DNA of 50,208 bases from Desulfobulbaceae bacterium (GTDB lineage Bacteria > Desulfobacterota > Desulfobulbia > Desulfobulbales > Desulfocapsaceae): contig WBUQ01000014.1 in NCBI GenBank assembly GCA_008933635.1, positions 1 through 50,208 of the forward strand, written 5' to 3'. Under the pieces are notes generated by a model. It worked only from the letters and a program-made list of their open reading frames with translations. It was not told the origin of the DNA and made no database searches. The first letter of the stretch is position 1. Each line of letters begins with the position of its first letter. The position numbers and the translations under genes were made by a program. Positions 32,867 through 42,693 of the stretch are shown here, piece after piece.

Positions 32867-35038
32867 ATGGCACCGGATTTAACGAAACAGGTATTGACCA
32901 GTACCGCGGAAACCGTCTTGGCCAGGCGGTACTATCTCAAAGATGCCGAAGGCAATCCCGTCGAGACATGGGAGACGCTCTGCCACCGGGTGGCGGGGGC
33001 GGTGGCCGCCGTGGATCAGGACAGCGACAGCAGGGACAGCCTGGGCGAGGACTTCTTCAACCTGATCTACCGCATGGATTTTCTGCCGAACTCGCCGTGC
33101 CTGATGAACGCCGGCACCGACCTCGGCCAGCTGTCGGCCTGTTTCGTACTGCCGGTCGAGGACTCGATGGACGGCATCTTCACCGCGGTGCGCAACGGCG
33201 CTCTGGTCCACAAGACCGGCGGCGGCACCGGCTATTCCTTCTCCCGCCTGCGTTCGAAAAACGCCTCGGTCCGCTCGACCCAGGGCGTGGCCTCCGGACC
33301 GCTGTCGTTTGCCGCGGTCTTCGATGCCGCCACCGAGACCATCAAGCAGGGAGGCAAGCGGCGCGGCGCCAATATGGGCGTGCTGCGGATCGACCACCCC
33401 GACATCATGGATTTCATCTCCGCCAAGGAGGACCAGAACCGCTTCAACAATTTCAACTTCAGTGTCGCCATCACCGACGCCTTCATGCAGGCGGTAGAGG
33501 ATGACGCCGACTACGACCTGATCGAACCGTCCACCAGAGCGGTTACCGCTACCCTGAACGCCCGTGCCGTGTTCGAGAAGATCGTCGACCTGGCCTGGCA
33601 CAACGGCGAACCGGGGGTGCTGTTCATCGATGCCGCCAACCGCGCCAACATGACGCCGCAGCTGGGCGAGTTCGAGGCCACCAATCCCTGCGGCGAGCAG
33701 TGGCTGCTGCCCTACGAGAGCTGCAACCTCGGTTCGATCAACCTTGCCAATTTCGTCCGCAAGGGGGAGGTCGATTACAAGCGGCTGAAGTCCGTCGCCC
33801 GCACCGCCACCCATTTCCTCGACAATGTCATCGACTGCAACCGCTTCCCGATTCCCGAGATCGCGGATATGACCCTGAAGACCCGCAAGATCGGGCTGGG
33901 GATCATGGGCCTGCACGACATGCTGATCCAGCTTGAAATTCCCTATGGCAGCGAGGAAGGCCGGCAGCTGGCCGCCAAGGTCATGCGGTTTGTCAGGGAT
34001 GCGGCAGAGGAACGCTCGATCGAACTGGCCGCCGGGAAGGGGCCTTTCCCGGCCTACGATCCGGCCTGCAACCACTATCCGGCCCGCCGCAACGCGGCCC
34101 TGACCTCGATCCAGCCGACCGGCACGGTGTCGATGATCGCCGACTGCGCCTCCGGCTGCGAACCGTACTACTCGATCGTGATGGTCAAGCACGTGATGGA
34201 CGGCGACCGGCTGATCCTCGTCAACAAGTACTTCGAGCAGATCGCCAAGGCCGAAGGCTTCTATTCCGACGAGCTGATGAGCAAGGTGGCCGACAGCGGC
34301 ACGGTCATCGGACATCCCGAGATCCCGGAAAAATGGCAGGCGGTGTTCCGCACCGCCCAGGACATCAAGCCGGAGGACCATATCCGGATGCAGGGTATCC
34401 TCCAGCAGAACGGCGTCGACAGCTCGATCTCGAAGACCATCAACCTGCCGAACTCGGCCACCCGGGATGACGTCAAGCTCTCCTACATCACCGGCTACCA
34501 GCTGGGCTGCAAGGGCCTGACCGTCTATCGCGACGGCTCCCGCGATTCGCAGGTGCTCAACACCAGGGACAGCTCGAAGAAGGAAGAGACCGCCATCGTC
34601 TCGACCAGCGGCCCGGTCAAGAAGAAACTGCCCGACATCCTCGACGCCAAGCGCTACAAGCTCAAGGACCAGGACCAGAAGTCGGTGTACATCATCGTCT
34701 GCTTCGACGAGAACGAAAAGCCGATGGAGGTCTTCGCCAAATTCCCCTTCGACAACCGTTTCGACCTCAAGGACAAGTCGACGATGTGGACCACCACCTG
34801 CCGCCTGGTGTCCCTGGCCCTGCGCTTCAACGTACCGATGGACGAAATTATCAAGCAGCTCGACCGTTCGAGCGGCCACATGCTTGACCTGCCGGCGCAA
34901 TTGAGTAAACTGTTCAAATCATTCCTGGCCGGTACCCAGCAGGGGTTCTCCAGTATCTGCCCGGAGTGTTCCGGCAGGCTGGTGTTCGAGGAAGGCTGCG
35001 AAACCTGCCGGTCGTGTGGCTACAGCAAATGTTCGTAG
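32867..35038 (+). CDS. nrdJ: Adenosylcobalamin-dependent (class II) ribonucleotide reductase
   Basis: 723 residues from ATG 32867, with a GAGGGGG site. Class II reductase motifs are clear: the first redox cysteine in LSACFVLP (C92), the active-site cysteine region NPCGEQ (273-278), ESCNLGSIN and PTGTVSMIAD near 420. The C-terminus has CxxC pairs (CPEC and CRSC), the usual exchangeable-cysteine or zinc tail. The enzyme reduces ribonucleotides with B12 as radical source, which links it in theme to the cobalamin riboswitch about 1.2 kb upstream. Note that a B12 riboswitch usually represses B12-independent isozymes or B12 supply, so the layout is not the classic one. Confidence 0.95.
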   Translation: MAPDLTKQVLTSTAETVLARRYYLKDAEGNPVETWETLCHRVAGAVAAVDQDSDSRDSLGEDFFNLIYRMDFLPNSPCLMNAGTDLGQLSACFVLPVEDSMDGIFTAVRNGALVHKTGGGTGYSFSRLRSKNASVRSTQGVASGPLSFAAVFDAATETIKQGGKRRGANMGVLRIDHPDIMDFISAKEDQNRFNNFNFSVAITDAFMQAVEDDADYDLIEPSTRAVTATLNARAVFEKIVDLAWHNGEPGVLFIDAANRANMTPQLGEFEATNPCGEQWLLPYESCNLGSINLANFVRKGEVDYKRLKSVARTATHFLDNVIDCNRFPIPEIADMTLKTRKIGLGIMGLHDMLIQLEIPYGSEEGRQLAAKVMRFVRDAAEERSIELAAGKGPFPAYDPACNHYPARRNAALTSIQPTGTVSMIADCASGCEPYYSIVMVKHVMDGDRLILVNKYFEQIAKAEGFYSDELMSKVADSGTVIGHPEIPEKWQAVFRTAQDIKPEDHIRMQGILQQNGVDSSISKTINLPNSATRDDVKLSYITGYQLGCKGLTVYRDGSRDSQVLNTRDSSKKEETAIVSTSGPVKKKLPDILDAKRYKLKDQDQKSVYIIVCFDENEKPMEVFAKFPFDNRFDLKDKSTMWTTTCRLVSLALRFNVPMDEIIKQLDRSSGHMLDLPAQLSKLFKSFLAGTQQGFSSICPECSGRLVFEEGCETCRSCGYSKCS

Positions 35039-35040
35039 TT

Positions 35041-35183
35041 CGTTTCCGGACGGAAACGAGATATTTTGTTCTGAATCGAGGCGCTCGAAGAATTTAACCG
35101 CAGGCTTATACTCAATATTCCGAGGATTAAATTCTGAGGGCAACGAAGAGACAGGGCAAAAGAACCGTTTCCGGATGGAAACG
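35041..35183. repeat. Paired palindromic repeats (two copies, 125 bp apart)
   Basis: Two copies of cgtttccgga(c/t)ggaaacg at 35041-35058 and 35166-35183, each an inverted repeat with 7-base arms and followed by AG. The identity extends a few bases on each side. They flank most of the nrdJ to SEC-C gap. They may be a REP-type pair or regulator sites. Confidence 0.65.
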
Positions 35184-35218
35184 AGTTCGTCGAATCATCG
35201 AATCCATGGTGTCGTGAT

Positions 35219-35743
35219 ATGGCAAAGATCGGAAGAAACGAGAAGTGCCCGTGCCAGAGCGGGAAAAAGTACAAGCACTGCTGCGGGCTCAAGGAGCGGG
35301 CCGCAAAGCCGCAGCTCAGCCCCGAGGCGGCCCTGAAGATCACCCTGATGGGCGGGGTGGAGGCCATCCAGGAGGCGGCGCTGGCGAAAAAGGCGGTCAA
35401 TCGGGAACTGGGGGTCTTTTTCCTCTATTCGACGAGCGAAGGCGATGCCTGGCTGCTGGAGATGACCGACTGCGACTGCGTCCAGGTGGCCAGGGGCGGG
35501 GAGGTCGTCGAATCGCCGATCAACGAGAACCCGGAAGTCATCGAGATCAACTGGAGCCACCGCTTCGTCATCCGTGAAAAGAAACTCGAGATCACCGCCT
35601 ACGCCGACAACTCGGTGCTGGTCCTGGCCGACGCCCCCAGCCGGGAGATCAGCGCCGCGATCAAGCGGATCCGCAGGAAATTCTCCGATGCCCAGCTCCG
35701 GGCCATCCACCTGCCGACCAAGGAAGATGCCCCTTCGGCCTGA
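35219..35743 (+). CDS. SEC-C motif protein
   Basis: 174 residues. The N-terminus has the SEC-C zinc-binding motif as in SecA's C-terminus ([16 protein letters not shown], residues 6-21). The rest is a mixed alpha/beta domain with an acidic middle that I do not recognise. SEC-C modules bind zinc and may recruit protein partners. The gene follows nrdJ with a 180-base gap containing the palindromic repeats, and leads into the VanZ-like gene after 9 bases. Confidence 0.8.
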   Translation: MAKIGRNEKCPCQSGKKYKHCCGLKERAAKPQLSPEAALKITLMGGVEAIQEAALAKKAVNRELGVFFLYSTSEGDAWLLEMTDCDCVQVARGGEVVESPINENPEVIEINWSHRFVIREKKLEITAYADNSVLVLADAPSREISAAIKRIRRKFSDAQLRAIHLPTKEDAPSA

Positions 35744-35752
35744 GCATCGCTG

Positions 35753-36145
35753 ATGCAGATTGTTCGTCTTTTGCCCCCGCTGGCGGTGATGGTGCTGATA
35801 TTTCTGCTGTCGCACCAGCCGGGGGATGACCTGCCGCCGTTCTTTCCTTTTTTCGACAAGATCGCCCACTTTTCGATCTACGGCCTGCTGGCGGCGACCG
35901 TCATCGGCGCTTGCCGGCCGGAGGTGCGGCAGCGGCGGCCGGGGGCGGTCGTCCTCGGCGCCGTGCTCTGCTGCCTTGCCTACGGCATCTCCGACGAATT
36001 CCACCAGTCCTTCATCTCCGGCCGGTCGCCCAGCGCGGCCGATGTCGTCGCCGATACCCTCGGGGCACTGTCTGTCGCCCTGGCATGGCTGCTGCTGCCG
36101 TTTCGCTCCGGCAGGAGGACAGCCCCCGGAGTTCGCGCCGACTGA
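35753..36145 (+). CDS. VanZ-like membrane protein
   Basis: 130 residues with three or four membrane segments and the VanZ-family signature ISDEFHQSFI, then GRSPSAADVVADTLGA. VanZ-like proteins are small integral membrane proteins of largely unknown function, linked in some cases to glycopeptide (teicoplanin) tolerance. It is likely co-transcribed with the SEC-C gene upstream. Confidence 0.85.
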   Translation: MQIVRLLPPLAVMVLIFLLSHQPGDDLPPFFPFFDKIAHFSIYGLLAATVIGACRPEVRQRRPGAVVLGAVLCCLAYGISDEFHQSFISGRSPSAADVVADTLGALSVALAWLLLPFRSGRRTAPGVRAD

Positions 36146-36263
36146 GGTTGCCCGCACCGCCCGGCGCTGATTTCGTCGGGCACCTTGCAAACGGGGCCAT
36201 CGATCTGTATACTGTGTGGTATGAGAATGGGTCTCATTGTGTTTCTGTGAGCGAGGTGACGAT

Positions 36264-36542
36264 ATGATTGGCGCATCTGGAAATGTGAATTCACTGGTCA
36301 GCGGCGAACTGGTTGCACGCAGTCCCCTCAGGGAAGGCGGCGAACGGCCGGCCAGGGAGGAGGAGGCGAACCAGGCTGCCGGCCGGGGCGATTCGGTGTC
36401 GCTGTCGGCCGAGGCGATCGCCCTGGCCCGCAATGTCCCGCCGGCCGGGGAGGCCTCGGAGACTGGCGGCGAGGAGCGACGGGAGGCAAGGTCAGCAGGA
36501 AATGGCGGCGGCAGGAGCGGAGGTATCGATATCCTCGCCTGA
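36264..36542 (+). CDS. Small hydrophilic protein of unknown function
   Basis: 92 residues from ATG 36264 (GAGG site). It is rich in Glu, Gly and Ala and looks largely disordered, with one short segment SVSLSAEAIALAR of a kind often seen in flagellar-regulation small proteins. That similarity is too weak for a call. It ends just before a strong terminator shared with hemB. Confidence 0.5.
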   Translation: MIGASGNVNSLVSGELVARSPLREGGERPAREEEANQAAGRGDSVSLSAEAIALARNVPPAGEASETGGEERREARSAGNGGGRSGGIDILA

Positions 36543-36570
36543 GATCGGCCGCTGTAGAGGGGCGTGTGAA

Positions 36571-36603
36571 GGGAGCCGGGTTGAACCCGGCTCCCTTTTT
36601 TTT
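36571..36603. terminator. Bidirectional terminator between convergent genes
   Basis: Perfect 10-base stem gggagccggg and cccggctccc with loop ttgaa and a run of Ts on the plus side. It serves the small upstream gene and can also end hemB on the other strand. Confidence 0.85.
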
Positions 36604-36619
36604 GTCCGGCCTTTCCCGG

Positions 36620-37594
36620 TCAGCCCCGCAGCAGACGGGCCATGTCCTTGGCGAAATAGGTGACGATGATGTCGGCGCCGGCCCGCCTGATCGACAGCAG
36701 GGTCTCCTCCATCACCCTCTCGCCGTCGATCCAGCCCTTCTCCGCGGCTGCCTTGATCATCGCGTATTCGCCGCTGACGTGATAGGCTGCGATGGGCAGG
36801 TCGAACTCGTCGCGCAGCTTGCTGATGATGTCGAGGTAGGCCACCGCCGGCTTGACCATCAGGATGTCGGCGCCCTCGTCGACATCGAGGGTGGCCTCGC
36901 GCAGCGCCTCGCGGCTGTTGGCCGGGTCCATCTGGTAACCCCGGCGGTCGCCGAACTGCGGCGCACAGTCGGCGGCATCGCGGAACGGGCCGTAGAAGGC
37001 CGAGGCGTACTTGACTGCGTAGGACATGATCGGAATCCCCTCGTGGCCGTGCTCGTCGAGGGCGGCGCGGATCTCGGCGACGCGGCCGTCCATCATGTCG
37101 GAGGGGGCGACCATGTCGGCCCCGGCCTCGGCGTGGGAGAGGGCGGTCTTGGCGAGGATCTCCAGCGTCGCGTCGTTGTCGACGGCCTTGTTGATCAGGC
37201 AGCCGCAGTGCCCGTGGTCGGTGTACTCGCAGAGGCAGACGTCGGTGACCACGGTCATCTCCGGGGCCTTGTTCTTCAGCTCCCTGATCGCCTGCTGGAC
37301 GATGCCGTTCTTGGCGTGGGCGCCGGAGCCCATGGCGTCCTTCTTCTCCGGCAGGCCGAAGAGGATGACCGAGTTGACGCCGAGTTCGAGACACTCCCTG
37401 GCCTCCCGGGCCAGCTGGTCGACGGAGACGCGGTATACCCCGGGCATCGACCCGATGGCCTCGCGCTTGTTTTTCCCGGGCATCACGAACAGCGGGTAGA
37501 TGAACTGGGAGGCGTCGAGCCGGTTCTCGCGGATCAGGGCGCGGAGGGCGGCGTTCTTGCGCATGCGGCGCGGTCGGTATTCGGGAAAGACCAT
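36620..37594 (-). CDS. hemB: Porphobilinogen synthase
   Basis: 324 residues, full length. It condenses two 5-aminolevulinate molecules to porphobilinogen in haem, sirohaem and B12 synthesis. Visible are the family start ([17 protein letters not shown]), the cysteine-rich metal-binding segment ([15 protein letters not shown]), and the two Schiff-base lysine regions ([15 protein letters not shown] and MVKPAVAY). The cysteines indicate a zinc-type enzyme. A GGAG site precedes the ATG. Confidence 0.96.
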   Translation of the reverse strand: MVFPEYRPRRMRKNAALRALIRENRLDASQFIYPLFVMPGKNKREAIGSMPGVYRVSVDQLAREARECLELGVNSVILFGLPEKKDAMGSGAHAKNGIVQQAIRELKNKAPEMTVVTDVCLCEYTDHGHCGCLINKAVDNDATLEILAKTALSHAEAGADMVAPSDMMDGRVAEIRAALDEHGHEGIPIMSYAVKYASAFYGPFRDAADCAPQFGDRRGYQMDPANSREALREATLDVDEGADILMVKPAVAYLDIISKLRDEFDLPIAAYHVSGEYAMIKAAAEKGWIDGERVMEETLLSIRRAGADIIVTYFAKDMARLLRG

Positions 37595-37694
37595 GGTCAG
37601 CTCCTGTGGTTGAGAGGTGGTGGCGACGGCCGGCGCGGCGGGGAATAGATCCCTGAACGCCCGGTGGGCCGGGCGGTGCCGGAGCCGTCGGGGA

Positions 37695-39065
37695 TCATTG
37701 GATGATGTCGAGACTCTTCAGTTTTTTGTGGAGGTGGCTCCGCTCCAGGCCGACCATTTCGGCGGTCCTGGAGATGTTGTTGTCGTTTTCCAGCAGTTTC
37801 TGCTGCAGGTACTCCCTTTCGAACAGCCGTTTCGCTTCCTTGAAGTCGACCCCGGCGTAGCAAGGCGCCTGTCCGCCGCCCGGGCCGCCGGCCTGCGTCC
37901 TGGCGGGAGGGGGCAGGAACAGGCCGACCTGTTCGCCGGTGATCCTGTCCTCCCTGCACATGATCGCCAGCCGTTCGATGAAATTGCGCAGTTCCCGGAC
38001 GTTGCCCGGCCAGCTGTGCCCCATCATCGCCGTCAGCGCGCATTCGCTAAAGCTCTTGGCGGCCAGTCCCCGGCCGGCCTGATGCTGCATGATGCTGTCC
38101 ACCAGCAGCGGGATGTCGTCGAGGCGTTCGCGCAGCGGCGGGACGACGATCGGCACGACATTGAGGCGCCAGAACAGGTCGGCCCGGAAGGTGCCGTCCT
38201 CGATCTCCTTTTCGAGGTTCTTGTTGGTGGCCGCCAGGACCCGGACGCTGACCTTGATCGTCCTGCTGCCGCCGACCCGCTCGAACTTCTGTTCCTGGAG
38301 GATGCGCAGGATCTTGGCCTGGGTCTTCAGGCTCATGTCGCCGATTTCGTCGAGGAACAGGATGCCGCCGTCCGCCTGGTCGAAGCGGCCCTGCCGGCTC
38401 GCGTGGGCGCCGGTGAACGAACCCTTCTCGTGGCCGAACAGTTCCGACTCGATCAGCTCCTCCGGGATGGCGGCGCAGTTGACTTCGACCATCGGCTGAC
38501 CGGCGGACCGGGACAGGCTGTGGATGGTCTGGGCCACCAGTTCCTTGCCGGTGCCGTGTTCGCCGCGGATCAGCACCCAGGCGTCGGTGGGGGCGACCAT
38601 CGCGATCTGCCGTTTCAGCGTCTGCATCGCTGCCGACTCGCCGATCAGCTCCACCGTGCCCGGCCGGCTCTCGCGGAGCAGCCGGTTTTCCAGCTCGAGC
38701 CGGGAGAGCCGCAGACCGTTGGTGACGGCGAGGATGATCTTGTCGTAGGACAGCGGTTTCTCGATGAAGTCGAAGGCACCCCTGCGGGTCGCCTGGACCG
38801 CCGTCTCGATGGTGCCGTGGCCGGAGATCATGATCACCGGCAGGCCGTAGCGCTCCAGGATCCGGTCGAGGGCGGTCATGCCATCCATGTTGTCGCCGAG
38901 CCAGATGTCGAGCAGGACCAGGTCGATGTTCTCCTCCTCGATCATCTCGATGCCCTTCTCCGCCGATTCGGCGGCGAAGGCGGCAAAGCCCTCGTCCTCG
39001 AGGATCCCTGACAGGGCCTCGCGGATGCTGGGTTCGTCGTCGATGATCAGCACGCGCTTGTGCAT
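37695..39065 (-). CDS. NtrX-family sigma-54 response regulator
   Basis: 456 residues. A receiver domain (1-120; phosphoacceptor Asp in LVLLDIW), an AAA+ domain with Walker A GEHGTGKE and GSFTGA, the S variant of the GAFTGA loop often seen in NtrX, Walker B GGILFLDE, and a C-terminal Fis-type HTH ([19 protein letters not shown]). It probably responds to the NtrY-like kinase encoded 8 bases upstream, and drives sigma-54 promoters. Targets unknown. Confidence 0.92.
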   Translation of the reverse strand: MHKRVLIIDDEPSIREALSGILEDEGFAAFAAESAEKGIEMIEEENIDLVLLDIWLGDNMDGMTALDRILERYGLPVIMISGHGTIETAVQATRRGAFDFIEKPLSYDKIILAVTNGLRLSRLELENRLLRESRPGTVELIGESAAMQTLKRQIAMVAPTDAWVLIRGEHGTGKELVAQTIHSLSRSAGQPMVEVNCAAIPEELIESELFGHEKGSFTGAHASRQGRFDQADGGILFLDEIGDMSLKTQAKILRILQEQKFERVGGSRTIKVSVRVLAATNKNLEKEIEDGTFRADLFWRLNVVPIVVPPLRERLDDIPLLVDSIMQHQAGRGLAAKSFSECALTAMMGHSWPGNVRELRNFIERLAIMCREDRITGEQVGLFLPPPARTQAGGPGGGQAPCYAGVDFKEAKRLFEREYLQQKLLENDNNISRTAEMVGLERSHLHKKLKSLDIIQ

Positions 39066-39073
39066 GACTCTCC

Positions 39074-41368
39074 TCAGCCCTTGCGTGGTTCGGTGGTGGT
39101 CATGGGAAGTTCGATGACGAAGGTCGCCCCCTGCGGCACGTTGTCCAGGACCCGGACATAGCCGTTGTGGTCGGCGACGATGGTCGAGACGATGGCGAGG
39201 CCGAGGCCGGTGCCGGCTTTCTTGGTCGAGAAGTAGGGTTCGAAGAGCTTGGCTTTGTTTTCCTTGGAGATTCCCGGACCGTTGTCGGAAACCCGGATGA
39301 TGGCGCTGTCCGCCTCGGCGGACAGCGCGAGTTCGATGTCTATTGTACCGCCGCCCGGCAGAACCGCAACCGCATTGTCGAGCAGGTTGATGATGCAGCG
39401 CTTGATCTGTTCGGCGTCGAAGCTGAAGACCGGGATCGGCTCGCTCTCCCGGCAGCTGAAGGTGATGCTCCGGTGCGCCTGCTCGTAGAGGAAGAGGGTC
39501 TCGCGGGTCAGCTTGGCCAGGTCTGCCGGGGCCCTGTGGATCTTCGGCATCCGGGCGAACTGCGAGAACTCGCTGACCAGGCGCTTGAGTTCGTCGACCT
39601 GGGTGATGATGGTGCTGGTGCAGGAGTCGAAGATGCCGTCCGGCTCCGCCAGGATCTCCGGGTAGCGTTTGCGCAGGCGCTGGGCCGAGAGCTGGATCGG
39701 GGTCAGCGGGTTCTTGATCTCGTGGGCGATCCGCCGCGCCACCTCCCGCCAGGCTGCCACCCGCTGCATCTTTTCCATCTTGGTGAGGTTGTCGAAGACC
39801 AGGACGAAGCCCAGGGGATTGCTGTCATCGTCCGTCAGCCGCATGAAACTGACCAGCAGGGAGTAGTTCCTGCCCATGATGTTGAGCTTGAGGTGCTGCT
39901 CCAGCGCAGTCTTGCCGGTGATATTGAGTTCGTCGATGAAGCCGGCGACGATGGCCGCCTGCGGCGCCGGCAGGATCTCGCCGTAGCTGCGGCCGATGAG
40001 TACGGAGCTGTCGATGTTGAGGAGCTTTTCGGCGAAGCGGTTGAAGGTGGTGATGTTGCCGTTCTCGTCCAGCGAGATGACACCGGTGGAGACGCTCTGG
40101 AGGATGATCTCGGTGTAGCGTCGCCGCTGCTCCGCCTCCTGGGAGCTGGCCTGCAGGGCGGCATGGGCCTCGGCGAGGTGCCGGTTGCTGGTGCCGAGCT
40201 TGTGGGTCATGGTGTTGAAGGAGTTGACCAGCATCCCCATTTCGTCGTCGGACTCGGACTCCATCTCGAACTCGAGGTCGCCGTCGGCGACCCGGCGGGT
40301 GGCGTCGGCCAGCTTCTCCAGCGGCCCGGTGATGCCGCGGGAGATATAGAGGCCGAACCAGATGGCGGCGAAGATGATCAAGAGCGTCGCGATCAGCAGG
40401 ATGATCAGCAGCCAGAACTTGAACGGTTCCTTGAAGTGCTTGAGCTGGCGATAGCCTTCGAGTCCCTGGGAGATCATCTCCATCCGCGTCACCTGCTCCC
40501 TGTCCACCAGCAGCGAGGTGATCAGGGTGGCGGGCAGCCGGCCGATATCGATCCGGCTGATGCACAGCACCAGGTCGCCCTTCGGCGTTTCCTCGATGGT
40601 GGTCCTCCGCTTGCCGGAGGCCTTGACGTCCCGCAGCAGGCTGACGGGGATTTTCGGCAGCTGGACGTCCTTGAGGTCGGGGCTGACCACCGAAATCTCG
40701 AGATTGTTGTCGTCGGAGATGATGGCCAGGCTGTCCGGGCCGTTGATGGCGTTGAAGGCGAGGATCTGTTCGAGCGACTGGTTGAGTTCGATGGCGTTGG
40801 TGGTGGTCAGCTCCAGCTGCTGCAGACGGGATTCGACGCCCTGGCTCATCTGGCTGACCTTGTCCTCGGCCTCATGGAACAGCGACTGGGCCATCTTGAG
40901 GGATTCCTGCAGCGAGTTTTCTATGCTGGCGTTGAACCAGTAATCCATGCTGGTCGAGACGAACTGCAGCGAGACGAAGAACAGCAGGATGGTGGGGATC
41001 AGGGTGAGCGACAGGAAGGAGATGATCAGCTTGGTCTTCAGTTTGCTGCCGATCCGTTTGATCCGGCGTTCGAAGAGCAGTTCGGCGAGGTAGCGGAGGA
41101 CCAGGAAGAGGACGAAGATGGCCAGCAGCACGTTGAGGTTGAGCAGGGCGAAGACCAGCAGGTTGTTGCCGGTGGGCAGAGCCTCCTCGTGCTGCAGCAC
41201 GGCGCGCTGAATCCACACCGAAAAGGGGATGATGCAGAGGCAGACGAGGATGACCCAGCGGATGATCTTCCGTTTCTGGGCGAGCTGTTCCGGGGTGTAG
41301 ATGCGTTTTGCCGGCAGGGTTTCCTGCCGCGGTACAGCCGCATCCGGTTCTGGAAATATTCCGTTCAT
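39074..41368 (-). CDS. NtrY-like membrane sensor histidine kinase
   Basis: About 764 residues from ATG 41368 (overlapping the upstream stop as TGATG). It has two N-terminal hydrophobic segments and a large extracytoplasmic domain, then a HAMP, a PAS, a HisKA (H in RRIAHEIKNPLTPI) and a HATPase domain (DNGPGIS and GTGLGLAIVS). This is the NtrY architecture. The partner regulator follows after 8 bases. Confidence 0.92.
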   Translation of the reverse strand: MNGIFPEPDAAVPRQETLPAKRIYTPEQLAQKRKIIRWVILVCLCIIPFSVWIQRAVLQHEEALPTGNNLLVFALLNLNVLLAIFVLFLVLRYLAELLFERRIKRIGSKLKTKLIISFLSLTLIPTILLFFVSLQFVSTSMDYWFNASIENSLQESLKMAQSLFHEAEDKVSQMSQGVESRLQQLELTTTNAIELNQSLEQILAFNAINGPDSLAIISDDNNLEISVVSPDLKDVQLPKIPVSLLRDVKASGKRRTTIEETPKGDLVLCISRIDIGRLPATLITSLLVDREQVTRMEMISQGLEGYRQLKHFKEPFKFWLLIILLIATLLIIFAAIWFGLYISRGITGPLEKLADATRRVADGDLEFEMESESDDEMGMLVNSFNTMTHKLGTSNRHLAEAHAALQASSQEAEQRRRYTEIILQSVSTGVISLDENGNITTFNRFAEKLLNIDSSVLIGRSYGEILPAPQAAIVAGFIDELNITGKTALEQHLKLNIMGRNYSLLVSFMRLTDDDSNPLGFVLVFDNLTKMEKMQRVAAWREVARRIAHEIKNPLTPIQLSAQRLRKRYPEILAEPDGIFDSCTSTIITQVDELKRLVSEFSQFARMPKIHRAPADLAKLTRETLFLYEQAHRSITFSCRESEPIPVFSFDAEQIKRCIINLLDNAVAVLPGGGTIDIELALSAEADSAIIRVSDNGPGISKENKAKLFEPYFSTKKAGTGLGLAIVSTIVADHNGYVRVLDNVPQGATFVIELPMTTTEPRKG

Positions 41369-41955
41369 CAGGGGCTGCCGGGGGATCCGAAGGTGAAGGA
41401 AAGGGTATGCCAGTCGGTCTCGATATCCCACCACGAGACGAACGGCACGATATGCTGCAGGCTGAGCGGCAGGGTCTTGTTGAACAGCTCGGCCTTGACC
41501 CGCAGGGTGTAGGTGGCGCCAGGCGACAGCTTCGACAGCTCGATCACCTTGACTCCGTTGAGGTCGTTGAGGACCTCCTGGGCTTCGAGGAGGGAGGCGG
41601 AGGAGTGGTTCTGCCGGCGGTCCTCCTCCAGCTCGACGCGATAGATTTCCTTGAGGATGTCGTAGGACAAGGTGTGGGCGAAGGAGCGGGAGGCGATGAT
41701 CCGGTCGGCCATCGACCGGGTGAATTCATGCAGTTCGATGAAGAACGAAAAACGGACGGGGATGCCGCTGTGCAGACCTTCCAGCATCTCATCGGTGAAA
41801 CTGTTGCGCAGGGTGCCGAAGAGCAGGAGGTGGGTATCGGATGTCGCGGCGGTGAGGTCGGTGATGACGGCATCCCCACTCTCTTCGCCACGGACGGGGG
41901 TATGGCCCTGGCAGATAATGATCAGGAGGAAGAGGAAAAGGATCTTTTTCAGCAT
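41368..41955 (-). CDS. DUF4390 secreted protein
   Basis: About 195 residues starting MLKKILFLFLLIIICQG, with a clear signal peptide, and the DUF4390 beta-rich domain in the mature part (THLLLFGTLRNSFTDEMLEGL). Upstream starts are possible. It directly precedes ntrY and ntrX in a coupled operon, an order common in Desulfobacterota, so it is probably a periplasmic accessory of the sensor. Confidence 0.85.
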   Translation of the reverse strand: MLKKILFLFLLIIICQGHTPVRGEESGDAVITDLTAATSDTHLLLFGTLRNSFTDEMLEGLHSGIPVRFSFFIELHEFTRSMADRIIASRSFAHTLSYDILKEIYRVELEEDRRQNHSSASLLEAQEVLNDLNGVKVIELSKLSPGATYTLRVKAELFNKTLPLSLQHIVPFVSWWDIETDWHTLSFTFGSPGSP

Positions 41956-42140
41956 TGATGCCGTATTCTTATGCAGCAGGGGCAACAGTCACATCGCGTC
42001 GGGCGGATGGTCGGGGAAGTATGAATCCGGGAACAATCTACCTGAAATTGCAGGTACTGTCCATTGCTTGTTCCGGCAGTGGAAATTCGTCGGGACTGGT
42101 CATTGTCGGGGAACTTCCTTGACGGGGAACGAGAGTGCAT

Positions 42141-42155
42141 TATATTGCGCATATA
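42141..42155. promoter_or_regulatory. Near-palindrome before the DIMC-DUF134 operon
   Basis: TATATTGCGCATATA, an almost perfect palindrome with one extra T, 41 bases before the first gene of the operon. This may be a site for the DUF134 regulator encoded downstream. Confidence 0.4.
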
Positions 42156-42195
42156 CACACTAGATGTCAATTTAAGGACTTAAAGGAGGAGATCA

Positions 42196-42585
42196 ATGCG
42201 TGTTGCCATACCAACAGACCTGCCGGGTGGGCTTGACGCCGTCCGGTCGGACCATTTCGGGCACTGCCCGATATTCACCGTCGTCAGGCTCGATGATCGG
42301 CAGGCAGTCGTCGACGTGGAGACGATAGCGAACGGCTCGCACGAAGCGGGCGGCTGCATGGTGCCGGTCAGGATCCTGCGTGACGCCGGCGTCGACGCGA
42401 TCGTCGTCGGCGGCATGGGGGCCAGGCCGATGCAGGGTTTTGCCGAGGCCGGCATCAAGGTCTATTTCGCCAGCCGCGAGACGTGTCCCGATGTCGGCAC
42501 GGTAATCGGTCAGCTGACCGCCAATCAGCTGCCGGTCATGCATGCCGATCAGGTGTGCAAAGGTGCAGGTAACTGTCATCATTGA
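42196..42585 (+). CDS. NifX/NifB-like (dinitrogenase Fe-Mo cofactor domain) protein
   Basis: 129 residues with a strong GGAGG site. It has the fold of the dinitrogenase iron-molybdenum cofactor family (MTH1175-like): MRVAIPTDLPGGLDAV and a middle VDAIVVGGMGARP, with a C-terminal CHH. Family members bind Fe-S or Mo/Fe clusters or act in cofactor traffic. No nif genes are near, so nitrogen fixation should not be inferred. The next gene is a DUF134 regulator, a common pairing. Confidence 0.88.
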   Translation: MRVAIPTDLPGGLDAVRSDHFGHCPIFTVVRLDDRQAVVDVETIANGSHEAGGCMVPVRILRDAGVDAIVVGGMGARPMQGFAEAGIKVYFASRETCPDVGTVIGQLTANQLPVMHADQVCKGAGNCHH

Positions 42586-42693
42586 TAGATTTGTTGCTGT
42601 TCCAGGTTTCTGGCAGGAGAAGGAGAGGGCAGTATTCCGACCGGCTCGATTGATTATCCCGGGCCGGTTTCAACTTCAACAGGTACAGCGCCG

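Noticed and set aside
32879-34900. Very long minus-strand open frame opposite nrdJ
   Set aside because: nrdJ on the plus strand is unmistakable; the frame is a GC-rich codon-bias shadow.
35041-35183. CRISPR array
   Set aside because: Only two palindromic repeats with a 107-base gap and no cas genes.
37695-39065. A further part of the private sigma-54 system
   Set aside because: This NtrX-type regulator sits in the core genome in a common DUF4390-NtrY-NtrX operon and should use the host sigma-54.
39167-41512. 781-codon plus-strand frame opposite the ntrY-like gene
   Set aside because: Rich in Asp, Glu, Gly and Val with no domain, as expected for an antisense shadow of a GC-rich gene.
42196-42585. 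Nitrogen-fixation gene
   Set aside because: The Fe-Mo cofactor-type domain is widespread, and no nif genes are present.
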